Below are positions 44,371-54,816 of a stretch of DNA of 64,000 nucleotides, one piece after another. Every line of letters begins with the position of its first letter. The first letter of the stretch is position 1. The stretch covers positions 37,874-101,873 of the forward strand of contig CAISJD010000207.1 in NCBI GenBank assembly GCA_903885605.1. Reading direction: 5' to 3'. The position numbers and the translations under genes were made by a program. This stretch comes from an uncultured Chthonomonas sp. Lineage in GTDB: Bacteria > Armatimonadota > Chthonomonadetes > Chthonomonadales > CAJBBX01. Below the pieces are notes generated by a model. It did not search any database and had not been told where the DNA came from. It saw only the letters and a program-made list of their open reading frames with translations.

Positions 44371-45881
44371 CCGTGGGCAGGCCCGCCCTTCTCGCCCTAC
44401 TGATCGCCGCCGCCTGCATCGGGCTCCTCCCGAGGCCGGCCGCGGCCGACACGGCCGAGGAGCGCCGCTTCCTCGACGATGTGCAGAAGCGCGCCGTGGC
44501 CTACTTCCGGGAGCGGGCGGACCCGACGACCGGGTTGGTCACGGACCGCGCCTCCAACAGCGGCTCCGACGGCTACACCGTCGCCTCGACGGCCGCAACC
44601 GGCTACGGCCTCTCGTCGCTGGCCGTCGGCGTGGATCGGAAGTGGCTCAAGCGGGACGAAGCCGCGGCCCGCGCAGAGAAGACGCTGCGCTTCCTGCTCG
44701 CCATGCCGCACAACCACGGCTTCCTCTATCACTTCATCGACAAGCGCACCGGCGAACGCGTCTGGCAATCCGAAGTATCGACCATCGATACCGCGCTCTG
44801 CGCACTGGGCGCCCTCACCGCCGGGCGCTACTTCGGCGGAAAGGTACGAGCGCTCTCCGAGCGGTTCACCGACCGCATGGATTGGCGATGGGCGCTCACG
44901 AACGGCGGAACCAGGCCCGACAAACTCGCGCTGACGCATGGTTGGCGTCCGGAGACGGGCTTCATCGCGGCGGACTGGGGCAGCTTCTGCGAGTCGACCG
45001 TCCTGCTACTGCCGGCCCTGGGCTCCAAGCAGGACCTGCCGGCTGAGGTCTGGACCCGCCTTGAGCGGCCCCGCTACCGGTATGGCAACCATGAGACGCT
45101 GGCCGGCGGGCCCATCTTCTGGCACCAGATGACGCAGGGCTACTACGACCTTCGCAACCGCCGCGACCGGCTGGGCTACGACTACTGGGCGGCGGCCGAG
45201 CAGGCCATGGATATCCACCGGGCCTTCTGCGCCGACAACGCGGCCAGGCGCAAGACCTACCGCGAGGGCTACTGGGGCCTCAACGCCGGCGACGCCTCGG
45301 GGGGCCGGTACGAGGCCTTCGGCGTACCGGGCCCCGAAGACGGCACGGTCTCCCCCACCGGCGTACTGGCGGCCATCCTCTACCGGCCCAAAGAGGCGTT
45401 GGCCACGGCCATGCGCATGCGCAATGAACTGGGCGACCGCGCCTGGGGTCGCTATGGCTTCTGCAACCAGTTCAACCTGGAGCCCGAGTGGTTTGGCCCG
45501 GATGTCATCGGCATCGACCTCGGAATGGCCCTGCTGAACATCGAGAACTACCGAAGCGGATTGGTCTGGAAACTGACCGCGGCACTTCCAGCCACCGTGC
45601 GAGCGTACCGTAAGGTGGGACTAAGCAGGACCAGTGAGGCGGGCATCCGGCCGCTATGGCGCAGCCGCTCCGGTGCGGGCGCAGTTCCCTGGAGCCTGCA
45701 ATCTCCCGGAGCGCTGGTCTACGCGGCAGCAAGGCGGCCGGGAGCCCGGTCAGTCTGCTGCGCAACGGACGGGCTCAGCCGATGCGCCGGGCAGAAAGAT
45801 CTGGCGATGCGCCATGGTCGATCGCGGAACCGTACTGGCCTGTTACCAGGACAGGCCGGTCGCAGGAACGGTCCTACGTAG
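44367..45881 (+). CDS. Secreted glucoamylase-fold (GH144-like) protein with an unexplained tail
   Basis: A 504-residue exported protein; the ATG overlaps the previous TGA. The signal peptide ends near RPAAAD (about residue 25). Residues about 35-410 match the glycoamylase-type (PF10091/GH144-like) alpha/alpha toroid: LDDVQKRAVAYFRERADPTTGLVTDR, TVASTAATGYGLSSLAVGV, EVSTIDTALCALGALTAGRYF, HETLAGGPIFWHQMTQGYYDLRN, RKTYREGYWGLNAGDASGGRYEAFG, GTVSPTGVLAAILY. GH144 includes endo-beta-1,2-glucanases, which fits the next gene, a cyclic beta-1,2-glucan synthase. The last 90 or so residues lack recognisable pattern and overlap that gene by 68 nt, suggesting a shifted frame or a late stop. Confidence 0.8.
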   Translation: MTVGRPALLALLIAAACIGLLPRPAAADTAEERRFLDDVQKRAVAYFRERADPTTGLVTDRASNSGSDGYTVASTAATGYGLSSLAVGVDRKWLKRDEAAARAEKTLRFLLAMPHNHGFLYHFIDKRTGERVWQSEVSTIDTALCALGALTAGRYFGGKVRALSERFTDRMDWRWALTNGGTRPDKLALTHGWRPETGFIAADWGSFCESTVLLLPALGSKQDLPAEVWTRLERPRYRYGNHETLAGGPIFWHQMTQGYYDLRNRRDRLGYDYWAAAEQAMDIHRAFCADNAARRKTYREGYWGLNAGDASGGRYEAFGVPGPEDGTVSPTGVLAAILYRPKEALATAMRMRNELGDRAWGRYGFCNQFNLEPEWFGPDVIGIDLGMALLNIENYRSGLVWKLTAALPATVRAYRKVGLSRTSEAGIRPLWRSRSGAGAVPWSLQSPGALVYAAARRPGARSVCCATDGLSRCAGQKDLAMRHGRSRNRTGLLPGQAGRRNGPT

Positions 45882-48800
45882 ACTTCGACGTCTCGGGCGC
45901 TGGCGCTCGGCCGCCGTGTACGGTCGGGCGAACGGACGTGTCACCATCGACAACGCCCCCGTCCATCCCCTACTGGCCGGGCTACTGGGCGTAGCGCTCG
46001 GATTGGCCCTGACCCGCGCTGTTCCACCAGTCCTCCTCCCCCAACCGTTCCATACGATCCTGGAGGTCGGCTGCGCCTGTCTGGTTGCCTCGATACTCCT
46101 CGTCCTGGATCGAGGCATCGATCGGCGCACCATGGCCGTCTACTCACGCCTGGTTGTGGCCGACGAGACGCTCATCATCGTCCAGACGCGCCTCCGGACG
46201 CTGGAGGCGGCCCTGCGCATCGCCGCCAGTGTCCCCGGCGATCCCCCGCTGACGTTCGCCTTCCCCCCCGGCCGGAGCATACCTGTCCACTCCGAGGTGC
46301 AGGAGGTGCAGTTGCCGCCGATGACGGTCGCGGCCATGCGCGAGGCGGCGGAGAAGCTGGCCCGGTCGGTGCGCTCGCTAGCCCCTCGATCCTCGCGGCC
46401 GCGCCCGCTGCACCAGCGCTTGGCCGACGGCGAGCGGCGCATCGTCGGCGTGAGGGAGACACTGGCGCAGATGGCCAGGCTCGGAATCGACTCCTCCCTG
46501 GCCGCAGAGTGGCTGCTCGACAACGCCCACGTCATCGCTGAGCCGATCCGTGAGTTCCGGCACAACCTGCCCCGGAGCTTCTGCCGTCAGTTGCCCGTCA
46601 TCCCCACTGGTCGCTGGGCGGGCCTGCCGAGGGTCTACGGCATTGCCGCTGAGATCGTGTCCGATACCGACGCGCGCCTGGACCAGACGTGCATCCAGGA
46701 GTTCGTAGCCTCATTCCAGACGGTAACGCCGCTGGCCATGGGCGAGATCTGGGCGCTACCGCAGATGCTGCGCCTCTGCCTGGTTGAGACCATCGGCCAT
46801 CTGGCCACGCAGGTGGAGCGCCGCGAACTTGAGCGCGTACTGGCGGATTTCTGGGCCAACCGCCTCCTGGCGGCGGCGCGGCGCGAGCCCGGCAAGGTCC
46901 CGCAGTTCATGTTTGAGCTGAGCCGCCGGCACCCGGAGCCCACCGCACACCTGGCCCACCAACTGATGGACTACCTCTTCGACGAAGAGACGGCGCTGGC
47001 TCCCGCCCGGGCATGGCTCAACGAAGCACTGGCCGACCCGTTGCCCGCGGCCCAGCAGCAGGAAAGTGTGATCCAGGCAGCCGAGCAGGTGGCCCTGGCC
47101 AACGCCATCGGCAGCCTCCGCCTCCTCGCCAACGCCCGATGGGAGGAGACGCTCGAGGCCCTCAGCGCCACTGAAGCCATCCTGCGCAACGAGCCCGCCG
47201 GCGCCTACGCCGCCATGGAGTTCGCCACGCGCGACCGGTACCGCCACGAGGTCGAGGCCCTGGCCCGCCGCGCTCGAACCCAGGAGACGACGGTGGCCTC
47301 CGCGGCAGTGGACCTGGCATCTGGATCACAGGCATCGCCGGCCGACCATGCGGGCTACTACCTCATCGACGACGGCCGGGAGGCCCTTGAGTCTCGCCTC
47401 CAGTGCCGGCCCAGCGCAATGCAGTCCGTTCGGCGCTGGACCGAGCGGCACGCGGCCCAGGCCTACGTTAGCTGCGCCGCCCTCGGGACAGCGGCCACCC
47501 TGGCGGGCCTGGCGGCATGGTGCCACGCCATGGGTGTCGGCGCCGGCGCCATCACCGCACTGATGGTGATCGGCGTGGCGCCGGCCAGCGAACTGGCGGT
47601 GCAAGCGCTGAACCTCCTGGCCATGCGCATGATGCCTCCGAGGTTCGTGCCGAAGATGGACTTCCGCCACGGCCTCCCGGACGACTGCCGTACCCTCGTG
47701 GTCATCCCCATGATGCTCCTGACGCCGGAGAGCATCCTGGCCGAGGTGGAACACCTGCGCGCCCGGTTCCTGGCCAACTCCGACGACAACCTGCTCTACG
47801 CCCTGCTCAGCGACTACTCCGACGCGCCACGACAGAGCATGCCGGAGGACGCTGAGCTGCTCGACGTCGCGGCCGACGCGATCCGACAGATGAACGCCGA
47901 GCATGGGCCGGGCCGCTTCTTCCTCTTCCACCGGGAGCGCCGCCTCAACGATAGTGAGGGGAGGTGGATCGGCTGGGAGCGCAAGCGCGGCAAGCTGGAA
48001 GAGCTGAACCGCTACCTGTGCGGCGAGGCTGCAGAGGCCGGCTTGCTCCGCGTGGGGGCGGCCGAGGACCTGCGTGACATCCGGTTTGTCATCACGCTCG
48101 ACTCTGATACGCAACTCCCGCGCGACGCGGCGAGACGTCTGGTTGGCGCCATGGCGCACCCGCTGAACCGACCGCACATCGCCGCGGACGGCCGGTCGGT
48201 GGTGCGGGGATGCACCATCATCCAACCCAGGGTGACCACCAGCCTCCCAAGCGCCACGGCCACCCGTTTCTCAATGGCCTTCTCCGATCCCACCGGCATG
48301 GACCCCTACACGAAGGCCGTCTCGGATGCCTTCCATGACCTCGCCGGCGAAGGAAGCTACCACGGCAAGGGCATCTACGACCTGCGCGCCTTCCACGCAC
48401 TCCTCTCAGGACGGCTGCCCGAGAACCATATACTCAGCCACGACCTGCTGGAGGGCGCCCACGTGGGCGTCAGGCTGGCGAGCGACATCGAACTGCTGGA
48501 CCAGTTCCCAGCCGACTTCGACGCCTACCGCCGCCGCGTGCATCGATGGACGCGCGGAGACTGGCAGATCACCGACTGGATATGGCCCGTGGTCCCGGGT
48601 AGCTGCGGACGTCGTGAGCGCAACCCACTGTCGCCGCTGAGCCGCTGGAAGATCGCCGACAACCTGAGGCGAAGCATGATCGCGCCGACCGCCATGGCGC
48701 TGCTCACCGCGGCATGGCTCATTCCAGGGGCTGAGTCCGGCGCATCGGCTCTCGTATGGGCGGTCCTGGCCCTACCACCGCTCCTTGCCCTGCTAGCTCG

Positions 48801-51800
48801 CGTCACCGGTCTCGGCCCGCCCTGCTCGGCCAGACGGCGTGAGTTGCTCCGCGGCGCGGCCCGGGCCCTGGTGGAGGCGGCCATGCTGCCCCATATGGCC
48901 GTCACGGCTCTGGACGCCATGGCACGGGCCGAGTGGCGGCGCAGGGCGTCGCACGCGCTACTGCTGGAGTGGGAGACCGCACAGCAGGTCCAGCGCAAGT
49001 CGCGTTCGGCGTCGAGCCAGACGCTGCAACGAATGATCTGGGCCACCGGCCTGAGCGCCGCCGCGGCTTGGGCCATGATGTCCTCGGGGTCGGTCGCCCT
49101 CGCCAACGCCGCCCCGTTCCTGACACTCTGGGCCATCGCGCCATGGCTCGCCGGCTGGCTGGGCCGGCCCGATGCGCCGCACCTGGAGCGTCCTCTCACA
49201 GAGCCGGAACGCCACATGCTGCGGAAGCTCGCGAGCGATACATGGCGCTACTTCGCGGACTTCACAGGGCCGGCCACCAACTGGCTACCACCGGACAACG
49301 TGCAGGAACCGCCGTCGCAGCAGGTAGCCGAGAGGACGTCGCCCACTAACATCGGCCTCGGACTGCTGGCCAACCTCGCCGCGCTTGACTTCGGGTTCAT
49401 CACGCCCGAGGAGGCCGTCGACCGCACGGCCGCCACGCTGGCGACGCTGGGCAAGCTGGAGCTGTACGAGGGGCACCTGCTGAACTGGTACGACACGCGC
49501 ACGCTGGCGCCGTTGCGGCCCCGGTACGTCTCCATGGTGGACAGCGGTAACCTGCTGGCCGCGCTCTGGGCCACCAGACAGGCCCTGGAGGAGCTTATCC
49601 ATCGCCCGATCCTGGGCGCCGGCGCCCTGGCGGCCGTCCGCGAGGCGCTCGCCATGCCCCGGACAGGCCAACCAGCGCCCCATCCCGACGACCTTGGCGA
49701 CCTCTGTCGCGCACTCCGGTCGGCGGCCAAGGCAGACCATGCCGCCGAGGGTTGGGAGGTCGTTATACACCGCTTCCTGCCGTGGGTCGCGCCGCTCGAG
49801 GCTCCCCCATCGGGCGGGCTCCTGGTCCTGGGGTCAGAGGCCCACGAATGGCGGCGGCAGGCGCTGGCGGCGCCTCCCACGCTCATGGATCTTGCCGAAG
49901 GTCGCGTGCCGGGTCTGGCCGTCCTCGTGGCCACCGGCCGCCGCGCCGAGCGGTCCGGCATGCAGCCTGACTTGCGGCAGTGGCAGGACGAGCTGGCTGA
50001 CGCCGCGGAACATGCCCAGGCCGCGGCCCACGACCTTGTAGCCCGAGCCCGGTCCGCCATCGCGGCCGCCGAGACGCTGGCCGACGGCATGGACATGCGT
50101 TTCCTCTACGATCCCGAGCGCCGCCTCTTCCGAACCGGCTACAACGTGAGCGAGAGGCGCATGGACCCGGGCTACTACGACCTGCTGGCCAGCGAAGCGC
50201 GCCTGGGCAGCTTCGTGGCCATCGCGCGCGGTGATGCCCCCACCGAGCACTGGTGGGCACTGGGCAGGCCCCAGGCCCTCTGCGCCGGCCGGAGCGCCCT
50301 GCAGTCCTGGAACGGCAGCATGTTCGAGTACCTCATGCCGCTCGTGCTCACCAAATCCTTCCGCAACTCGCTGCTGGACAAGGGCTGTCGCGACGCCGTG
50401 TACTGCCAGATAGCCTATGGACGCGCCCGGCGCCTTCCCTGGGGCATCTCCGAGGCGGCCTTCAGCGCCATCGATGCCAACCAGGTGTACCAGTACCGTG
50501 CCTTCGGTATCCCTGGACTGGGACTGAAGCATGGGTTGGAGGCCGACCTGGTGGTGGCGCCCTACGCCTCGGCATTGGCGCTGATGATCAATGCGCCGGC
50601 GGCAGCCCGGAACCTGCGTGAGATGGCATCGATGCCTCGCCACCCGATGCGCGGCGACTACGGGTTCCGCGAGTCGCTGGACTTCACCCGCGAGCAGGAG
50701 CAGGGCGGCGGATGGGGCGTGGTAGTCCACACCTACATGGCACATCATCAGGGCATGATCCTGGCCGCGTTGGACAACGCGCTCAACGACGGCATCCTGC
50801 AGACCCGGTTCCACCGCGACCCGCGCGTTCGGGCCACTGAGCACCTGCTCTTCGAGCGCATCGCCGTCGCGCGTGCCGCGGCTCCGAACCTTGGGCGCGC
50901 CCCTGTGGCCACGCCGCTGGAGCCGCCCACGCCCGCGCCGGTGTTTGGACAGATCGGCACGCCCGACACACCCATCCCGCGCACCAACCTGCTCTCCAAC
51001 GGGAGCTACAGCGTTATGGTCACCAGCGCTGGTGGAGGCTGGAGCCGGCGCCACGACCTGGAGATTACGCGGTGGCGCGCCGACACCACCCGGGACGCAC
51101 TGGGCGCCTTCATCTACCTGCGCGATCTGGACAGCTGCGAGGTCTGGTCGTCTGCCCATCAGCCAGTGCAGGCCCAGCCCGACCGCTATGCCGTCACGTT
51201 CGCCGTCGACAAGGCGGAGTTCCGCAGACGCGACGCAGGCATCGAGGCCATCACCGAGATCGTGGTATCGCCCGAGCATGATGTGGAGGTGCGCCGCGTG
51301 ACGCTGGTCAACCGCACCTTCCGCCGGCGGCGCATTGAGCTGACCAGCTACGCCGAGTTGGCCATGGCGCCGCACAACGCGGACCGGGCGCACCCGGCCT
51401 TCAGCAAGATGTTCGTCGAGACCGAGGCCCTGACCGGCCATCGCGCCCTGTTGGCCCGCCGCCGACCCCGCTCGTCGAGCGAGGAGCCCTGCTGGGCGCT
51501 GCACGTCCTGGCGGCGGAACCGGCGTTCGACGCCGATATGCGCTTTGAGACCGATCGCGCGCTGTTCGTGGGCCGCGGGCGATCACCCTCCGCGCCGGCG
51601 GCCATGGAGGGCGACCTGTCAGGTAGCGCAGGCGCGGTGATGGACCCGATCTTCAGCCTCCGGGCGGTGGTCGAACTGGAGCCGGGCCGGCGCGTCGAAG
51701 CCGCCTTCATCACCGGCGCAGTCTCGTCGCGGGAGGAGGCCCTGGAGCTGGTCGAGAAGTACAGCGACATCAGCGCCGCCCAACGTGCCCAGACGATGGC

Positions 51801-54800
51801 CTGGACCCATGCACAGCTGGAGATGCGCCGCCTGCGCATACACCCCGAAGACGCCCACCGGTTCCAGCAGCTTGCCGCCTACGTGCTCTACCCCAACGTG
51901 CTGCTGCGGCCCTCGCAGGCGCAGCTGGCGCGGAACCTGCTGGGGCAGTCCAGGCTCTGGCCCTACGGTATCTCGGGCGACCTGCCCATCGTGGTGGCCA
52001 CCATCAGCCAGGTCTCTGACATGCAACTGGTGCGCGAGGTGATCATTGCCCATTCCTACTGGGCGGCCCGCGGGCTCAAGACCGACCTGGTGATCCTGAA
52101 CGAGGAGCCGTCGACCTACGACCAGACAGCCCAGGAAGCCCTGCGGCGTATGATAGACGCCCTCTCGCAGGACCCGACCGAGGGTCCCGGAGGCATCTTC
52201 CTGCGCCAGGCCGATGCCATGGCTCCCGAGGATCGGTCGCTGCTCCTCACATCGGCCCGGGCTGTACTGGTGGCCGCGCGAGGTCCCCTCTCCCAGCAGC
52301 TAGGGGCGCCACGGCCGCCCGGGGCCACGCCGCCGCCGTTCGAGCCTGTAGCCTCCGAGCCCGAGGCCCGCCCGATGCCCCTCGCGCCCGTCGATCTGGC
52401 GCTGTTCAACGGGATCGGCGGGTTCGCCGATGGAGGACGCGAATACGTCATCTGCCTCAAGGAGGGGGGCGCCACGCCGCATCCCTGGGTGAACGTCATG
52501 GCCAATCCCACCTTCGGCACGCTGGCATCGGAGTGCGGGTCCGGCTTCACCTGGCAAGGCAACAGCCAGCAGAACCGCATTACGCCATGGTCGAACGATC
52601 CGGTCACCGACCCGCCCGGCGAGGGGCTCTATCTCCGCGACGAGGCAACCGGTGCATTCTGGACCCCCACGGCCCTGCCGGTGCGCGAGGCGGGCGAGTA
52701 CCGGGCGCGGCACGGCCAGGGCTACTCCGTCTTTGAGCACAACAGCCACGGGCTTGAGCAGGAGATGACGGTGTTTGTGCCGGTTGATGGTCAGGGAGGC
52801 GCCCCTGTGCGTGTGCAGCGGCTACGGCTCTGCAACCGGTCGGGACGCCCACGCACGCTCTCGGCCACCTTCTGCTGCAGACTCGTGCTGGGAGCCGAGC
52901 GGGAGGAGACGCAGCTGCACCTCTCCACACAGTGGGACGGTGTAGCCGAGATGCTCCTGGCGCGCAATCCGTACCACCCGGACTTCGGCACGTCCGTGGC
53001 CTTCGTGGCAGGCAACCTGCCCGTTGAGTCGTACACCGGCGACATCGCCGACTTCCTTGGTCGGAACGGCGTGCCCGCACGCCCGGCAGCTATGCGTCGG
53101 ACCAGGCTGGCCGGCCGCGTGGGTTCCGGTCTGGATGCATGCGCGGGCCTGCAGGTGCGGGTCGACATCGAACCCGACGAGACGGTGGACGTAGTCTTCC
53201 TGCTGGGTCAGGCGCAGGATGCCGGCCAGGCTCGGGCACTGGCCCGGCGGTTCCGCGCATCCGGAGCCGTGGATGCCGCGCTCCAGGCAACGAAGGAGTG
53301 GTGGGACGGCGCACTCGGGGCGCTCCACGTCGAAACGCCTGACCCGGCCGCCAATCTGATGCTGAACCGATGGCTCATCTACCAGGCCCTCAGCTGTCGC
53401 CTCTGGGGACGGTCGGGCTTCTACCAGTCCGGGGGCGCCTTCGGCTTCCGTGACCAGCTACAGGACGCGCTGGCGCTGCTCTACGCGGACCCCGCCATTG
53501 CGCGTGCGCAGATCCTGCGGGCGTCAACAAGGCAGTTCGTGGAAGGCGATGTGCAGCATTGGTGGCACGAGCCCTCAGGCGCCGGTGTGCGGACGCGCAT
53601 TACAGATGACCTGCTCTGGCTACCCTTCGTCACGGCCCAGTACGTCCGCGTCACGGGCGACGCGGCGATCCTCGACGAAGTCACTCCCTTCCTGGAAACC
53701 GACGCGGTGCCGCCCTCTGAGCCGGAGGCCTATGGCGTACCACGCGTATCGGCTACGGCGGCAAGCCTGCTGGACCACTGCGGCCGGGCCGTAGCCCGAG
53801 GCTGGACGACGGGACCGCACGGCCTGCCGCTGATGGGAGGCGGCGACTGGAACGACGGCCTCAACCGCGTGGGGATAGGCGGGAAGGGTGAGAGCGTCTG
53901 GCTCGGCTGGTTCCTGGTGCGCGTCCTCACCGACTACGCCGAGTTGCTGGACCTCCGCGGACGCACAGCAGAGGCGGCCGATCACCGGGTCGGAGCGGCC
54001 GACCTCACCAGAGCCATCGACCGGGAGGCGTGGGACGGCCGGTGGTACCTGCGGGCATTCTACGACGACGGCGCCCCGGTGGGCTCGGCCCACTGCGCCG
54101 AGGGGCAGATCGACTCCATCGCCCAGTCGTGGAGCGTCCTCTCCGGAGCCCCGGTGACCGAACACACTCGCGAGGCCGTCCAGGCCGTGGGCCAGCGGCT
54201 TGTCTGGAACAAGGAGCAGATGGTGCTGCTCTTCGCCCCGGCGTTCGACAAAACCGACCGCGACCCCGGTTACATCAAGGGCTACCTGCCGGGCATCCGT
54301 GAGAACGGTGGGCAGTATACCCACGGCGTGCTCTGGTACGCCCAGGCGCTGGCCAGGCTGGGCGACGGCGGCGAGGCGGTGCGCATCCTGCAGATGCTGA
54401 GCCCCATCGCCCACTCCGGTACGCCCGAGGAGGTCGCTACGTACCGCGTCGAGCCCTACGTGGTGGCCGCCGATATCTACGCGGCCGCCGGGCGCGTGGG
54501 ACAGGGCGGATGGACCTGGTATACCGGCGCCGCCGGCGTGATGTACCGCGCGTGGATCGAGGACGTACTGGGCTTCCGGCTCAGGGGCGACGTGCTCACA
54601 CTGGACCCGACGCTGCCGGAGGCTTGGCCCGGCTTCACGCTCACTTTCCGCCGAGGAGGCACAACCTACCGGCTGGAGGTGGTGAACCCCGAGGGCGTCA
54701 GCCACGGCGTGCGGAGTGTTGAGATCGACGGCCGACCGGCGCCCGACCTGTCGGTCACGATGGCCCCCGACGGCCTGGTCCATGCCGTGCGGGTTGTCAT

Positions 54801-54816
54801 GGGCCGGCCGGCCTGA
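45814..54816 (+). CDS. ndvB: Cyclic beta-1,2-glucan synthase, NdvB/ChvB type
   Basis: A 3000-residue membrane enzyme, near the usual length (2800-2900). The ATG at 45814 is uncertain, with no strong ribosome binding site; a start up to 40 codons later is possible. Order of parts: N-terminal membrane helices; a GT84 glycosyltransferase with DSDT (763-766) and HRWTRGDWQ (910-918); further membrane helices; a glucoamylase-type domain (SPTNIGLGLLANLAALDFGFIT, LNWYDTRTL, QSWNGSMFEYLMP, VVVHTYMAHHQGM); then GH94 phosphorylase-like modules, with NPTFGTLASECGSGFTWQGNSQ, FGFRDQLQDALAL, DDLLWLPF and GGDWNDG (Asp2681, the likely general acid). It builds linear beta-1,2-glucan and closes it into rings in the inner membrane for the periplasm. 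All expected motifs are seen. Confidence 0.95.
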   Translation: MVDRGTVLACYQDRPVAGTVLRRLRRLGRWRSAAVYGRANGRVTIDNAPVHPLLAGLLGVALGLALTRAVPPVLLPQPFHTILEVGCACLVASILLVLDRGIDRRTMAVYSRLVVADETLIIVQTRLRTLEAALRIAASVPGDPPLTFAFPPGRSIPVHSEVQEVQLPPMTVAAMREAAEKLARSVRSLAPRSSRPRPLHQRLADGERRIVGVRETLAQMARLGIDSSLAAEWLLDNAHVIAEPIREFRHNLPRSFCRQLPVIPTGRWAGLPRVYGIAAEIVSDTDARLDQTCIQEFVASFQTVTPLAMGEIWALPQMLRLCLVETIGHLATQVERRELERVLADFWANRLLAAARREPGKVPQFMFELSRRHPEPTAHLAHQLMDYLFDEETALAPARAWLNEALADPLPAAQQQESVIQAAEQVALANAIGSLRLLANARWEETLEALSATEAILRNEPAGAYAAMEFATRDRYRHEVEALARRARTQETTVASAAVDLASGSQASPADHAGYYLIDDGREALESRLQCRPSAMQSVRRWTERHAAQAYVSCAALGTAATLAGLAAWCHAMGVGAGAITALMVIGVAPASELAVQALNLLAMRMMPPRFVPKMDFRHGLPDDCRTLVVIPMMLLTPESILAEVEHLRARFLANSDDNLLYALLSDYSDAPRQSMPEDAELLDVAADAIRQMNAEHGPGRFFLFHRERRLNDSEGRWIGWERKRGKLEELNRYLCGEAAEAGLLRVGAAEDLRDIRFVITLDSDTQLPRDAARRLVGAMAHPLNRPHIAADGRSVVRGCTIIQPRVTTSLPSATATRFSMAFSDPTGMDPYTKAVSDAFHDLAGEGSYHGKGIYDLRAFHALLSGRLPENHILSHDLLEGAHVGVRLASDIELLDQFPADFDAYRRRVHRWTRGDWQITDWIWPVVPGSCGRRERNPLSPLSRWKIADNLRRSMIAPTAMALLTAAWLIPGAESGASALVWAVLALPPLLALLARVTGLGPPCSARRRELLRGAARALVEAAMLPHMAVTALDAMARAEWRRRASHALLLEWETAQQVQRKSRSASSQTLQRMIWATGLSAAAAWAMMSSGSVALANAAPFLTLWAIAPWLAGWLGRPDAPHLERPLTEPERHMLRKLASDTWRYFADFTGPATNWLPPDNVQEPPSQQVAERTSPTNIGLGLLANLAALDFGFITPEEAVDRTAATLATLGKLELYEGHLLNWYDTRTLAPLRPRYVSMVDSGNLLAALWATRQALEELIHRPILGAGALAAVREALAMPRTGQPAPHPDDLGDLCRALRSAAKADHAAEGWEVVIHRFLPWVAPLEAPPSGGLLVLGSEAHEWRRQALAAPPTLMDLAEGRVPGLAVLVATGRRAERSGMQPDLRQWQDELADAAEHAQAAAHDLVARARSAIAAAETLADGMDMRFLYDPERRLFRTGYNVSERRMDPGYYDLLASEARLGSFVAIARGDAPTEHWWALGRPQALCAGRSALQSWNGSMFEYLMPLVLTKSFRNSLLDKGCRDAVYCQIAYGRARRLPWGISEAAFSAIDANQVYQYRAFGIPGLGLKHGLEADLVVAPYASALALMINAPAAARNLREMASMPRHPMRGDYGFRESLDFTREQEQGGGWGVVVHTYMAHHQGMILAALDNALNDGILQTRFHRDPRVRATEHLLFERIAVARAAAPNLGRAPVATPLEPPTPAPVFGQIGTPDTPIPRTNLLSNGSYSVMVTSAGGGWSRRHDLEITRWRADTTRDALGAFIYLRDLDSCEVWSSAHQPVQAQPDRYAVTFAVDKAEFRRRDAGIEAITEIVVSPEHDVEVRRVTLVNRTFRRRRIELTSYAELAMAPHNADRAHPAFSKMFVETEALTGHRALLARRRPRSSSEEPCWALHVLAAEPAFDADMRFETDRALFVGRGRSPSAPAAMEGDLSGSAGAVMDPIFSLRAVVELEPGRRVEAAFITGAVSSREEALELVEKYSDISAAQRAQTMAWTHAQLEMRRLRIHPEDAHRFQQLAAYVLYPNVLLRPSQAQLARNLLGQSRLWPYGISGDLPIVVATISQVSDMQLVREVIIAHSYWAARGLKTDLVILNEEPSTYDQTAQEALRRMIDALSQDPTEGPGGIFLRQADAMAPEDRSLLLTSARAVLVAARGPLSQQLGAPRPPGATPPPFEPVASEPEARPMPLAPVDLALFNGIGGFADGGREYVICLKEGGATPHPWVNVMANPTFGTLASECGSGFTWQGNSQQNRITPWSNDPVTDPPGEGLYLRDEATGAFWTPTALPVREAGEYRARHGQGYSVFEHNSHGLEQEMTVFVPVDGQGGAPVRVQRLRLCNRSGRPRTLSATFCCRLVLGAEREETQLHLSTQWDGVAEMLLARNPYHPDFGTSVAFVAGNLPVESYTGDIADFLGRNGVPARPAAMRRTRLAGRVGSGLDACAGLQVRVDIEPDETVDVVFLLGQAQDAGQARALARRFRASGAVDAALQATKEWWDGALGALHVETPDPAANLMLNRWLIYQALSCRLWGRSGFYQSGGAFGFRDQLQDALALLYADPAIARAQILRASTRQFVEGDVQHWWHEPSGAGVRTRITDDLLWLPFVTAQYVRVTGDAAILDEVTPFLETDAVPPSEPEAYGVPRVSATAASLLDHCGRAVARGWTTGPHGLPLMGGGDWNDGLNRVGIGGKGESVWLGWFLVRVLTDYAELLDLRGRTAEAADHRVGAADLTRAIDREAWDGRWYLRAFYDDGAPVGSAHCAEGQIDSIAQSWSVLSGAPVTEHTREAVQAVGQRLVWNKEQMVLLFAPAFDKTDRDPGYIKGYLPGIRENGGQYTHGVLWYAQALARLGDGGEAVRILQMLSPIAHSGTPEEVATYRVEPYVVAADIYAAAGRVGQGGWTWYTGAAGVMYRAWIEDVLGFRLRGDVLTLDPTLPEAWPGFTLTFRRGGTTYRLEVVNPEGVSHGVRSVEIDGRPAPDLSVTMAPDGLVHAVRVVMGRPA

